Assembly: GCA_019057775.1 (NCBI GenBank) | Contig: JAHLWT010000011.1 | Span: forward strand, 1-17,176 | Length of the DNA stretch: 17,176 bases | DNA from: Promethearchaeota archaeon | GTDB taxonomy: Archaea; Asgardarchaeota; Lokiarchaeia; Sigynarchaeales; SOKP01 | Reading direction: 5' to 3' | Shown: piece by piece, positions 8,033-15,332 of the stretch | How the letters are laid out: each line of letters starts with the position of its first letter | How positions within the stretch are numbered: the first letter of the stretch is position 1 | Notes under the pieces: model-generated | The model's input: the letters and a program-made list of their open reading frames with translations, nothing else | The model's database searches: none | What the model was told of the DNA's origin: nothing | Program-made: the position numbers and the translations under genes

Positions 8033-8734
8033 ATGTATTATATAGCTAAAAAAACCGAAAAAATTAGATATAAAACTGCTTCGTTGATTTTAAAACATCT
8101 AACTCCCGTTTTATATAAAAAAATTGATTTAAATACTTTTATTAATAAAAGAGCCTTTCAACTCAAGACAGATAATATTCTTAGTAATATACGACCATCT
8201 ATTAAATTTATGAAAGAAAAATTTAATGGAAAGTTAGTAGAAGGAGCAGAGATTGGAGTTGAGAGAGGAAGAAATTCAGAAAATATTTTAAAAGAATTAA
8301 ATATTGAAAAAATGTATTTAATAGATGTATGGGATAATTATAAAGATATTTACATTATTTGGTCACTTCAAAATTATAATCATGTTCTAAGAAAGTTCAA
8401 AAATGATAAAAGAGTGATAATAATAAAAGATTATTCTGAATGTGCTGTAAATAATATTAAAGATAACTCTTTAGATTTTGTTTATGTTGACGCTAATCAT
8501 AAATACAAATATGTTTATCAAGATATTAATTTATGGTATCCAAAAGTAAAAGATGGTGGAATTATTGGAGGACATGATATTTGTATTCCAGATGTATTTA
8601 AAGCAGTAAAAGAATTTTGCTTCAATAAAAATATTAAAATTCAAACCGAAATACCTGATTGGTATTTTATAAAGCCAGAGAAAGAAAATAAGAATTTTAG
8701 TGGAAAATTTTATTATAAAATAGAACCTGTATAA
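8033..8734 (+). CDS. Class I SAM-dependent methyltransferase (Methyltransf_24-like)
   Basis: A 233-residue protein with a Rossmann-type methyltransferase core. Motif I is 'GAEIGVERGRNSENI' (71-85). The motif II strand is 'MYLIDVWDNY', with Asp98 likely contacting SAM. 'DFVYVDANHKYKYVYQDI' (148-165) has the Asp and His typical of this subgroup, and 'GGIIGGHDI' (175-183) follows. The VDANH/GGHD pair resembles macrocin-O-methyltransferase/cephalosporin hydroxylase-like enzymes, some of which use a metal ion. The first 60 residues are basic and precede the core. AAAGGAAG lies 9 bases before the ATG, one of the few plausible Shine-Dalgarno sequences on this strand. The gene starts one base after the FkbM-like gene, so the two probably methylate the same glycan or successive positions. 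Acceptor unknown. Confidence 0.82.
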   Translation: MYYIAKKTEKIRYKTASLILKHLTPVLYKKIDLNTFINKRAFQLKTDNILSNIRPSIKFMKEKFNGKLVEGAEIGVERGRNSENILKELNIEKMYLIDVWDNYKDIYIIWSLQNYNHVLRKFKNDKRVIIIKDYSECAVNNIKDNSLDFVYVDANHKYKYVYQDINLWYPKVKDGGIIGGHDICIPDVFKAVKEFCFNKNIKIQTEIPDWYFIKPEKENKNFSGKFYYKIEPV

Positions 8735-8742
8735 AGATTAAA

Positions 8743-9708
8743 ATGAAAATATGTTATTATGGAGCAATTTGGGATTCTATTATGAAAGAATTAGAAAAAA
8801 ATGGTCATACTATCCTTTATAATCAGTTTTCTAAAGACGCAGATATCATACTATTAGAAGGTCATAATCAAATGTATGAGATATATCCAATTCTAAAAAA
8901 GATAAAAAAATACAAAGTAAATTTTGTTAATCTTCTAATTGACCTCCCTCCTTGGCGTTTATCCGTTGAAGATAATCAAAATTACATAAAATATATTATA
9001 AAATTATATTTACAATATATTTACCATATTATTCATAAACATCCCTCTTTATATATAATACTATTTTATTTACTTCAAATACTTAATAAACACAAAATAA
9101 CAAGGAAATTATCTCAAATAATCAATATTTTATTAGATACTCCATATAAAAATAGAATCTATTATCAGGTTAATTATCTGAAACTATTAAAAAAATCAGA
9201 TCTTAATTTATCTATTTCCAAATTTACTCAATTTTGTTTTAAGAAATTATTAAATATAGATTCTAAGGTTTGTTATCTAAGCATAAATTCCAAATTTGTT
9301 GATGATATTAAAGATCTTCCTATAAAGTATGATATGATAAACATTAGTGGAATTACCGCTCGTAAAAGACAAACTCTAATCGTTAACGCTTCAAAAAAAT
9401 TAGGATTAAAATTAATAATTATAGGATATCAAAAAAAGGAAAATATAAAATTAGATTGTCCTCACTTTTATATTCCTAATCACTTAGATGTAATGAGAGA
9501 ACTAAAACAATCGCAACTTTATATAGATGCATCGATTTTTGAAGGATTTGGAATGACACCTGTAGAAGCTGCTTTTTTAGATAAAATAATTATTGCCTCA
9601 GATACCTATATTCACAGAGAAATACTTGGGAATTATCCACTCTATTTTATTAGAGACAATTTAGACGATTTAATAAAAAAAATTAAACCACCTAAAAGAA
9701 AAAATTAA
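8743..9708 (+). CDS. Glycosyltransferase, GT4 family (GT-B fold), short form
   Basis: A 321-residue protein starting 8 bases after the methyltransferase. The N-terminal domain is weakly conserved and contains a strongly hydrophobic and aromatic segment (about 82-118, Ile/Leu/Tyr-rich) that may lie on or in the membrane. The C-terminal donor domain is clear: 'NISGITARKRQTL' (200-212), 'LKLIIIGYQ' and the classic E-x7-E motif EGFGMTPVE with Glu267 and Glu275, followed by 'IIIASDTYIHREIL'. This supports a retaining nucleotide-sugar transferase. The protein ends about 45 residues after the second Glu, shorter than many GT4 enzymes (350-400), so the last helix that packs back on the N-domain may be reduced. 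Sugar and acceptor cannot be assigned. Confidence 0.82.
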   Translation: MKICYYGAIWDSIMKELEKNGHTILYNQFSKDADIILLEGHNQMYEIYPILKKIKKYKVNFVNLLIDLPPWRLSVEDNQNYIKYIIKLYLQYIYHIIHKHPSLYIILFYLLQILNKHKITRKLSQIINILLDTPYKNRIYYQVNYLKLLKKSDLNLSISKFTQFCFKKLLNIDSKVCYLSINSKFVDDIKDLPIKYDMINISGITARKRQTLIVNASKKLGLKLIIIGYQKKENIKLDCPHFYIPNHLDVMRELKQSQLYIDASIFEGFGMTPVEAAFLDKIIIASDTYIHREILGNYPLYFIRDNLDDLIKKIKPPKRKN

Positions 9709-9787
9709 ATTAAGAACATCAATTCCTCTTTATAATTTACGATTAAATCTTTTAGAAATTAAAACTTTTTAGAGACTATTAAACATT

Positions 9788-10708
9788 ATGAGTAAAAATA
9801 TCATTGAAACATTTGATCTAACAAAAAAATTCGAACTTAAGGGAAAAAAGGAAAAGCTCACAGCATTAGATCATATTAATTTATCTGTTAAGGAAGGAGA
9901 GATATTTGGTCTATTAGGACCAAATGGGGCAGGAAAAACTACTCTAATTTCAATTTTAACAACCTTAAAATCACCTACATCTGGTTATGCAACAATTGAT
10001 GGTCATAATATCCTTAATAAGCCTCAAAAGGCGAAATCCAACGTTTCATTGATGCTAGGAAGTGATATGTTATATTATCGTATAACAGCTTATGATAATT
10101 TAAAATTTTTTTGTAAAATATATAACGTACCTGATTATAAGCAAAAGATAAAAACGATTGTAAAGGAATTTGGATTAAAAGACTGGCTTTATCAATATGT
10201 AGAAAATTTTTCAAGCGGAATGAAAATGAAACTTGCTCTTTGTAGAACATTATTGTTAGAGCGAAAAATTCTATTTTTAGATGAACCCACTTTAGGAATA
10301 GATGTTAAATCTATTTCTTTTATACTTGATATTTTAAAAAACCAAAATAATACCATATTTCTTACTAGTCATGATATGAATTTTGTAGAAAGGTTATGTG
10401 ACAGAGTAGCTTTTATTAATCATGGAAAAATTTTAAAAATTTTAAAAACATCTGAAATAGATGATTTATTAAAAACTAGTATTGATATTTATATTGAAGT
10501 AAGAGAAAAAGAAAAAAATTTTTTAATATCGAATTTAAGAGAAAGAAAGTTTATAAATTCATTCAAATCCGACAATAAAGGATTCATTATTAACTTAAAA
10601 AATCGTGATTACTATTCAAATTTAATTTTATTTCTAAAAGATTATAAAATTTTAAAAATATATGAAAAAAAAGAAACAATAGAAAATTTATTTCTGAAAT
10701 TATTTTAA
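9788..10708 (+). CDS. ABC transporter ATP-binding protein (ABC-2 exporter type)
   Basis: A 306-residue ATPase with all main nucleotide-binding motifs: Walker A GPNGAGKTT (44-52), signature FSSGMK (141-146), Walker B ILFLDEP (161-167) and switch His195 in 'LTSHD'. The usual Q-loop Gln is not seen: the segment reads 'SLMLGSDMLYYRIT', where many relatives have a Gln after the strand, a form also found in some DrrA/CcmA-like ATPases. About 90 residues follow the core, the length seen in DrrA-type proteins. There is no long carbohydrate-binding domain as in Wzt. It would energise export together with the permease encoded 16 bases downstream. Position inside a glycan cluster suggests a lipid-linked glycan or glycolipid substrate, but drug or lipid export is possible. 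Confidence 0.88.
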   Translation: MSKNIIETFDLTKKFELKGKKEKLTALDHINLSVKEGEIFGLLGPNGAGKTTLISILTTLKSPTSGYATIDGHNILNKPQKAKSNVSLMLGSDMLYYRITAYDNLKFFCKIYNVPDYKQKIKTIVKEFGLKDWLYQYVENFSSGMKMKLALCRTLLLERKILFLDEPTLGIDVKSISFILDILKNQNNTIFLTSHDMNFVERLCDRVAFINHGKILKILKTSEIDDLLKTSIDIYIEVREKEKNFLISNLRERKFINSFKSDNKGFIINLKNRDYYSNLILFLKDYKILKIYEKKETIENLFLKLF

Positions 10709-10724
10709 ATCGTGAATAATAGTT

Positions 10725-11564
10725 ATGATTCAAAAGAGATTCTCAGTAGTGAAAGGTAGGATTAGATATAATATATCTCAAGTGATTGCTCTCGCTGAAA
10801 AAAATATCAAGTTAAAGATGAGGTATAAATATCAAGTCTTATTTAGATATATTAGCCCAATTATAGGGATCCTAATGCCACTTATAATTTTTAGAGCATT
10901 ATTTAGCTTTAATCAATCCTTTGGTATATGGACACAAGAAAATTACATAATTTTTCTATTAAGTATATATAATTTAAATCTATTAAAAAGTATAATTAGT
11001 GAATTTCCAAGTCATTTACGAATAGAAAAGTTTTGGAAAACATTACCTGCTCTAATAATTGCACCATTTAAACGCTTTCATTTATTATTTGGTATTTTCT
11101 TATCTAATTTGGTATTGATTTCTTTACCATTTATAATTATTTTAATAATAACTTATATTTTTTATCCTATTTCTCTATTAACTTTTCTTTTTATTTTATT
11201 TATCTATATGCTTATTGCTTTTATTTTTAGTGGAATAGGTTTAATTCTTGGGGTTTTTGCAATATCAAAAGAGAATATGTATGAATTTCTTATTTTTGCT
11301 TTAAATTATATCTTTTGGGCAAGCTGTTTATCGTATCCATTTGAATTATTTCCTTTAATATTTCAAAATATAATTTCACTAAATCCTCTATATTATATTT
11401 TTACATTTTTAAGAATGGTATGGGTCCAAGATAATATCATTTTAACCCTCTGTCAGTATAATATTTATTTTTTAGTAATGTTAGCAACTGCTATAATTCT
11501 TCCAGTCATTGCTGTTATAATATTTAATAGAATTTATAGAAGATATGGAATTACTGGATATTAA
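10725..11564 (+). CDS. ABC-2-type permease, partner of the upstream ATPase
   Basis: A 279-residue integral membrane protein with about six hydrophobic segments (near residues 43-62, 72-92, 112-135, 138-178, 190-215 and 245-270; the long third and fourth stretches may each span once). The N-terminal region 'LAEKNIKLKMRYKYQVLFRYI' is the amphipathic, basic coupling-type lead common in ABC-2 permeases of the polysaccharide and DrrB kind. The end 'RIYRRYGITGY' is basic and likely cytoplasmic. It starts 16 bases after the ATPase stop, so the two form one transporter, presumably a dimer of each. Substrate is not readable from sequence; context favours glycan or glycolipid export. Confidence 0.85.
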   Translation: MIQKRFSVVKGRIRYNISQVIALAEKNIKLKMRYKYQVLFRYISPIIGILMPLIIFRALFSFNQSFGIWTQENYIIFLLSIYNLNLLKSIISEFPSHLRIEKFWKTLPALIIAPFKRFHLLFGIFLSNLVLISLPFIIILIITYIFYPISLLTFLFILFIYMLIAFIFSGIGLILGVFAISKENMYEFLIFALNYIFWASCLSYPFELFPLIFQNIISLNPLYYIFTFLRMVWVQDNIILTLCQYNIYFLVMLATAIILPVIAVIIFNRIYRRYGITGY

Positions 11565-11607
11565 TTTTACTTTTTTTTAAAAAACCTTTGATGATAAAGT
11601 AAAATTA
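11562..11607. repeat. 12-bp inverted repeat spanning the permease stop codon; possible terminator
   Basis: TAATTTTACTTT (11562-11573) and AAAGTAAAATTA (11596-11607) are perfect inverted copies separated by 22 bases that include a run of T and a run of A. The left arm contains the permease stop codon. The stem could end the upstream transcript, helped by the T tract at 11571-11578. The arms have only two G-C pairs, and in DNA of this composition an inverted repeat this long at this spacing is expected about once per window, so significance is weak. Confidence 0.3.
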
Positions 11608-11636
11608 TTTTAGTATGAAGAAATCTCAATAATAAG

Positions 11637-11645
11637 TATATATAT
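11637..11645 (+). promoter_or_regulatory. Possible TATA box before the GT-B fragment gene
   Basis: TATATATAT is centred about 31 bases before the ATG at 11672. In an archaeon this spacing would give a nearly leaderless transcript, which fits the TAA directly before the ATG and the missing Shine-Dalgarno. The low complexity of the region makes chance occurrence likely. Confidence 0.25.
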
Positions 11646-11671
11646 TTTCGCTTTCAAAGCAAGAAATTTAA

Positions 11672-12037
11672 ATGTACTCTGAGGTTATAATTATTGCTAA
11701 AGAAGATGATCTTCATAATATTATTATGGCAAGTGACCTTATTATAGGGAGAAGTACCGGAGCAGAGCTTGAAGCGAAATTTTTAGGTAAAACAGTAGTG
11801 GATATAAATTATGAAAGTGTATCTGATGCATATTTAATAAGAAAATCTGGAGTTGCTCTTTCCGTTAATGACCCTAATGAATTAGAACAGACTATCCAAG
11901 ATGCTCTTTATGATAAGGATATTTCTAAAAGCCTAAAAGAAGGTAGAAATAAATATAAAGCATATTGTGTAAATAAATTTGATGGAAAAGCATCAATCAG
12001 AGTTAGGAAGTTAATTGAGAATATATTAAAAATTTAA
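11672..12037 (+). CDS. C-terminal GT-B domain fragment (UDP-GlcNAc 2-epimerase / CDP-glycerol transferase-like); probably a truncated gene
   Basis: A 121-residue protein that looks like the last third of a GT-B-fold enzyme. 'IIMASDLIIGRSTGAELEAK' (17-36) is the nucleotide-sugar binding turn that in full enzymes reads ASDLVI..S...LEA. It is followed by 'FLGKTVVDINYE', a 'NDPNELEQTIQDAL' helix and 'KFDGKASIRVRKLIENIL', a tail typical of such enzymes. The N-terminal Rossmann-like acceptor domain (usually 180-250 residues) is missing. A TAA lies directly before the ATG, and the 107 bases upstream show no coding sequence for the rest. A stand-alone C-domain could work only with a separate N-domain protein, which is not visible here, so a decayed remnant is more likely. 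The exact family (epimerase or glycosyltransferase) is uncertain. Confidence 0.6.
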   Translation: MYSEVIIIAKEDDLHNIIMASDLIIGRSTGAELEAKFLGKTVVDINYESVSDAYLIRKSGVALSVNDPNELEQTIQDALYDKDISKSLKEGRNKYKAYCVNKFDGKASIRVRKLIENILKI

Positions 12038-12053
12038 TTTATTTTAAATTCAC

Positions 12054-12061
12054 TTTATATA
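12054..12061 (+). promoter_or_regulatory. TATA-box-like promoter element for the nucleotide-sugar operon
   Basis: TTTATATA, a close match to the archaeal TATA consensus, lies 47 bases before the ATG at 12109 in the 71-base gap after the GT-B fragment. Initiation about 26 bases downstream of its centre would give a leader of roughly 25 bases. It is the best-placed promoter candidate in the window for the three-gene operon 12109-15324. Assignment assumes an archaeal host. Confidence 0.35.
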
Positions 12062-12108
12062 GTTTAGGAACTTAAAGATTAATAATAGACAATAGGTTTT
12101 TGATAATC

Positions 12109-13161
12109 ATGGAAACTATAAAAGATAAACTTATTTTAATTAGTGGAGGAAGCGGCACAATTGGAGAAAAAATAGTATTAACTTTATTAAAAAATTATTC
12201 CCCAAGAGGAATTAGAATATATAGTAGAGATGAAACTAAACAATATTTATTAGAGAAAAAGCTTGAAATGTATGGGGATAAAGTAAGATATTTAATTGGA
12301 GATATTCGAGATAAAGAGAGACTTAATCGTGCAATGCAAAATGTTGATATTGTTATTCATTTGGCAGCACTAAAGCATGTAGGGGCTTGTGAGTATAATC
12401 CATTCGAAGCAATTAAAACAAACATAATAGGGCTTCAAAATATTATAGAAGCTAGTATTGAGAATAATGTGGAAAAGTTTATCTTTACAAGCAGCGATAA
12501 AGCAGCAACACCAAGTAATACAATGGGAGTTACAAAATTAATGGGAGAAAAACTAGTTACCGCTGCAAATTATTATAAAGGAGTTACAAAAGATGGTATT
12601 GCAAAACGTACAATATTCTATTCAGTAAGATTTGGCAATGTATTAGGTTCAAGAGGGTCTTTAGTTCCTTTAGTTGAAAATCAAATAAAAAACAATCAGC
12701 TGATAACTTTAACTCACAACGAAATGACAAGATATATTATGGGAATTGATGCAGCAATAAATTTTATTATTAAATCTTTAGCTATAGCACAGGGGGGAGA
12801 AGTATTTGTAAAAAAAATGACTATAGTAAAAATAATTGATTTAATGGGTGTATTAATTGAACATTTCGCAAAAATACATAGTAAAACTGTTGAATCAGTT
12901 AAAATAAATGAAATAGGGATGCTTGCTGGAGAAAAGTTGTATGAAGAGTTATTCTCAATTGAAGAAGCAGAACGAACTTATGAAATGAACGATATGTATA
13001 TAATTATCCCTCAATTGCCTGAAGTTTCTCTGAATATTGATTTAAATGCATATCCCAATTCGAAAAAATTTGATCTCACAAAATCTTTTAATTCTAAAGA
13101 AGGGCCATTTCTTTCTAAAGACGAGATAAAGGAGTTTTTAATTAAAATTAATATAATTTGA
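12109..13161 (+). CDS. UDP-N-acetylglucosamine 4,6-dehydratase-like SDR (PseB/FlaA1/WbpM C-domain type)
   Basis: A 350-residue soluble extended SDR corresponding to the catalytic domain of CapD/WbpM proteins without their membrane part. It has the NAD-binding 'SGGSGTIGEKI' (12-22), Asp65 in 'IGDIRD', 'HLAALKHVGACEYNPFEA' (84-101), which is diagnostic of this family, and 'SSDKAATPSNTMGVTK' (128-143). The usual catalytic Tyr of the YxxxK motif is Met139, with Lys143; this is the Ser-Met-Lys version described for WbpM. The Asp-Lys pair at 130-131 should serve the dehydration step. Product: a UDP-2-acetamido-2,6-dideoxy-4-keto-hexose. I chose ATG 12109 over TTG 12100. It heads a tight operon with a second SDR and a PseC-like aminotransferase that would use the 4-keto product. 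Confidence 0.88.
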   Translation: METIKDKLILISGGSGTIGEKIVLTLLKNYSPRGIRIYSRDETKQYLLEKKLEMYGDKVRYLIGDIRDKERLNRAMQNVDIVIHLAALKHVGACEYNPFEAIKTNIIGLQNIIEASIENNVEKFIFTSSDKAATPSNTMGVTKLMGEKLVTAANYYKGVTKDGIAKRTIFYSVRFGNVLGSRGSLVPLVENQIKNNQLITLTHNEMTRYIMGIDAAINFIIKSLAIAQGGEVFVKKMTIVKIIDLMGVLIEHFAKIHSKTVESVKINEIGMLAGEKLYEELFSIEEAERTYEMNDMYIIIPQLPEVSLNIDLNAYPNSKKFDLTKSFNSKEGPFLSKDEIKEFLIKINII

Positions 13162-13180
13162 AATCATCTGGGTATATTGC

Positions 13181-14128
13181 ATGGTAGTTTTAATAACTGG
13201 AGGAGCAGGGTTTATAGGGAGATGGGTTGTTAAAAAATTATTAAGCCAAGAAAAAAAAGTAATAATAATTGATAATTTAGATAATGGAAGAAAAGAAAAT
13301 TTAGATGAATTTAAAGACAATCCTAATTTAATAAAATTTTTAATAGGGGATATTAAGGATAAACAATTAATAGAAGACTTATTTAAGAAATATAAATTCT
13401 CTATTTGCTTTCACCTTGCAGCTCAAATTAATGTCCAAGAAAGTTTAGACGATCCTAAAAAATCTTTTGAGAATAATATAATTGGAACATATAATATCCT
13501 TGAGGCAGCGCGTAAAATTAATACGAAAATTATTCTTATTGGAACTTGTATGGTATATGACTTAGTAGATGCAAGTAAAAAAATATCTGAAACTCATCCA
13601 ATTAAAGCATCATCTCCATATGCGGGTTCTAAAGTTGCTGCTGAAGAACTGGCTCTTTCATACTATTATGGATTTAAATTACCAGTAGTAATATTACGAC
13701 CCTTCAATACTTATGGGCCTTATCAAAAAACAAACATGGATGGTGGCGTAGTTTCTATTTTTGTTAATAACAAAATTAATAACATGAAAATTAAAATTTT
13801 TGGAGATGGAACGCAAACAAGAGATTTGTTATACGTAGAAGATTGTGCAGAATTTATTGTTAAAGCTTCAGAAAATGAAGAATGCATAGGAGAAATAATA
13901 AATGCTGGAACTGGACGCGAAATCTCTATAAATAATTTGGCAATGTTGATAGTGAATGATAATAATCGCATAGAACATGTGAATCATCATCATCCTCAAA
14001 GTGAAATTTTGAAATTAGTATGTGATAATTCTAAAGCAAAAAGAATTCTAAATTGGGAACCTAAAACCTCCTTAGAGGAAGGAATATCAAAATTAGAACA
14101 ATGGATTAAAGAGAATGAGATGAGCTAA
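13181..14128 (+). CDS. Extended SDR, NAD-dependent nucleotide-sugar epimerase/dehydratase family
   Basis: A 315-residue enzyme starting 19 bases after the dehydratase. The Rossmann motif is 'TGGAGFIG' (6-13), followed by 'DNLDNGRKENL' typical of NAD-dependent sugar epimerases/dehydratases. The active site has Thr122 in 'GTCMVYD' and the Tyr147/Lys151 pair in 'SPYAGSK'. The C-terminal substrate region has 'LRPFNTYGPYQK', 'IFGDGTQTRDLLYVED' and 'WEPKTSLEEGI'. Where dTDP-glucose 4,6-dehydratases have a Thr-Asp-Glu triad, this has Thr-Cys-Met, so simple 4,6-dehydration is unlikely; 4-epimerisation, reduction or decarboxylation is more plausible. Placement between dehydratase and aminotransferase suggests it acts on the same UDP-amino sugar. 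Substrate is not determinable. Confidence 0.85.
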   Translation: MVVLITGGAGFIGRWVVKKLLSQEKKVIIIDNLDNGRKENLDEFKDNPNLIKFLIGDIKDKQLIEDLFKKYKFSICFHLAAQINVQESLDDPKKSFENNIIGTYNILEAARKINTKIILIGTCMVYDLVDASKKISETHPIKASSPYAGSKVAAEELALSYYYGFKLPVVILRPFNTYGPYQKTNMDGGVVSIFVNNKINNMKIKIFGDGTQTRDLLYVEDCAEFIVKASENEECIGEIINAGTGREISINNLAMLIVNDNNRIEHVNHHHPQSEILKLVCDNSKAKRILNWEPKTSLEEGISKLEQWIKENEMS

Positions 14129-14130
14129 TA

Positions 14131-15324
14131 ATGGAGAAACCTGCTATAGAAGGAGGTACGCCTATTAGAGAAGAATTTCTTCCTTATAGTACTCAATGGT
14201 TAAATGACAAAGAAATTGAAGAGGTAGTAGACTCTTTAAAATCTAGCTGGATAACCACAGGACCAAAGGTGAGGTTATTTGAAGAAAAATTTAAGAAATA
14301 TATTGGTTCTAAATATGCTATTGCTGTTAATTCTGGAACAGCTGCACTGCATATCTCTACTTCCAGTATTGATATTAAACCTGGTGATGAAGTAATAACA
14401 ACACCACTAACTTTTGTTGCATCTGCAAATTGCGTTGTTTATAGAGGAGGGACACCTATATTTGCAGATATCAAGAAGGATACATATAATATCGATCCGA
14501 ACGAAATAAAGAAAAAGATAACCCCTAAAACGAAAGCTATAATTCCTGTTCATTTTACTGGCCAACCATGCGATATGGACGAAATTAATGAAATTGCAGA
14601 AGAGAAAGATTTATATATTATTGAAGATGCAGCTCACGCTATAGATGCGGAATATAAAGGAAAAAAAATTGGAGATATTAGCGATTTAACGATATTTAGT
14701 TTTCATCCCGTAAAAAACATAACTACCGCGGAAGGAGGGATGGTTACCACTAATAACGACGAATTATATGAGAAATTATTGATGTTTAGAACACATGGAA
14801 TATCAAAAGATGCTGAAAAAAGATTTGGTAAATCTGGAGGATTTTATTACGATATGCAATTTTTAGGATTTAGATATAATTTGAGTGAGCTTCATGCTTC
14901 ATTGGGAATTCATCAATTGGATAAATTAAAATCATTTCAAAAAAGAAGAAGAGAAATCGTAAAAATTTATGATAAGGAATTGCATACTATTGAAGAAATT
15001 ACCACTCCTTTTGTAAAAAAAAGTGTAAAACACTCCTGGCATATATATGTAATACAATTAAATCTTGAAAAGCTGAAAGTTGATCGGAATTACATTTACA
15101 GAGCCTTAAGAGAAGAAAATATAGGTGTTACTGTTCATTATATCCCTGTTCATTATCATACATTTTATCAAAATAAATTTGGTTTAAAAAAAGGAATGCT
15201 TCCAAATGTTGAATGGTTATACCCGAGATTACTAACTCTCCCTATATTTCCAAAAATGAGTGATGACGATGTTTACGATGTTATTAATGCTTTAAAAAAA
15301 GTAATAAATTACTACAAGAAATAG
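14131..15324 (+). CDS. DegT/DnrJ/EryC1/StrS-family sugar aminotransferase, PseC-like
   Basis: A 397-residue PLP enzyme, the usual length for sugar aminotransferases. It shows 'WITTGPKVRLFEEKF' (40-54), the phosphate-binding 'VNSGTAALH' (66-74), 'IIEDAAHAIDA' with the pyridine-binding Asp166, and 'SFHPVKNITTAEGGMV' with the Schiff-base Lys195. The SFHPVK-TTAEGG context closely resembles PseC, which aminates C4 of UDP-4-keto-6-deoxy-N-acetyl sugars in the pseudaminic acid pathway, and related 4-aminotransferases such as PglE/LegC. The C-terminal 'VHYIPVHYHTFY' is also typical. Only two bases separate it from the upstream SDR, so translational coupling is likely. I infer that it converts the keto sugar made by the upstream dehydratase to a 4-amino sugar. 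The stereochemistry (altro or gluco) is open. Confidence 0.88.
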   Translation: MEKPAIEGGTPIREEFLPYSTQWLNDKEIEEVVDSLKSSWITTGPKVRLFEEKFKKYIGSKYAIAVNSGTAALHISTSSIDIKPGDEVITTPLTFVASANCVVYRGGTPIFADIKKDTYNIDPNEIKKKITPKTKAIIPVHFTGQPCDMDEINEIAEEKDLYIIEDAAHAIDAEYKGKKIGDISDLTIFSFHPVKNITTAEGGMVTTNNDELYEKLLMFRTHGISKDAEKRFGKSGGFYYDMQFLGFRYNLSELHASLGIHQLDKLKSFQKRRREIVKIYDKELHTIEEITTPFVKKSVKHSWHIYVIQLNLEKLKVDRNYIYRALREENIGVTVHYIPVHYHTFYQNKFGLKKGMLPNVEWLYPRLLTLPIFPKMSDDDVYDVINALKKVINYYKK

Positions 15325-15332
15325 CTATTCTC

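Noticed and set aside
10014..10250. Minus-strand open frame of 78 codons within the ABC ATPase gene
   Set aside because: It is antisense to a clear ATPase with intact motifs; no support for translation.
11672..12037. Reading the GT-B fragment as a complete UDP-GlcNAc 2-epimerase
   Set aside because: The N-terminal domain is missing, a stop codon lies directly upstream, and a full enzyme has about 360 residues.
13723..13971. Minus-strand open frame of 82 codons within the second SDR gene, and a similar one at 13138-13320
   Set aside because: Both are antisense shadows of conserved SDR coding sequence.
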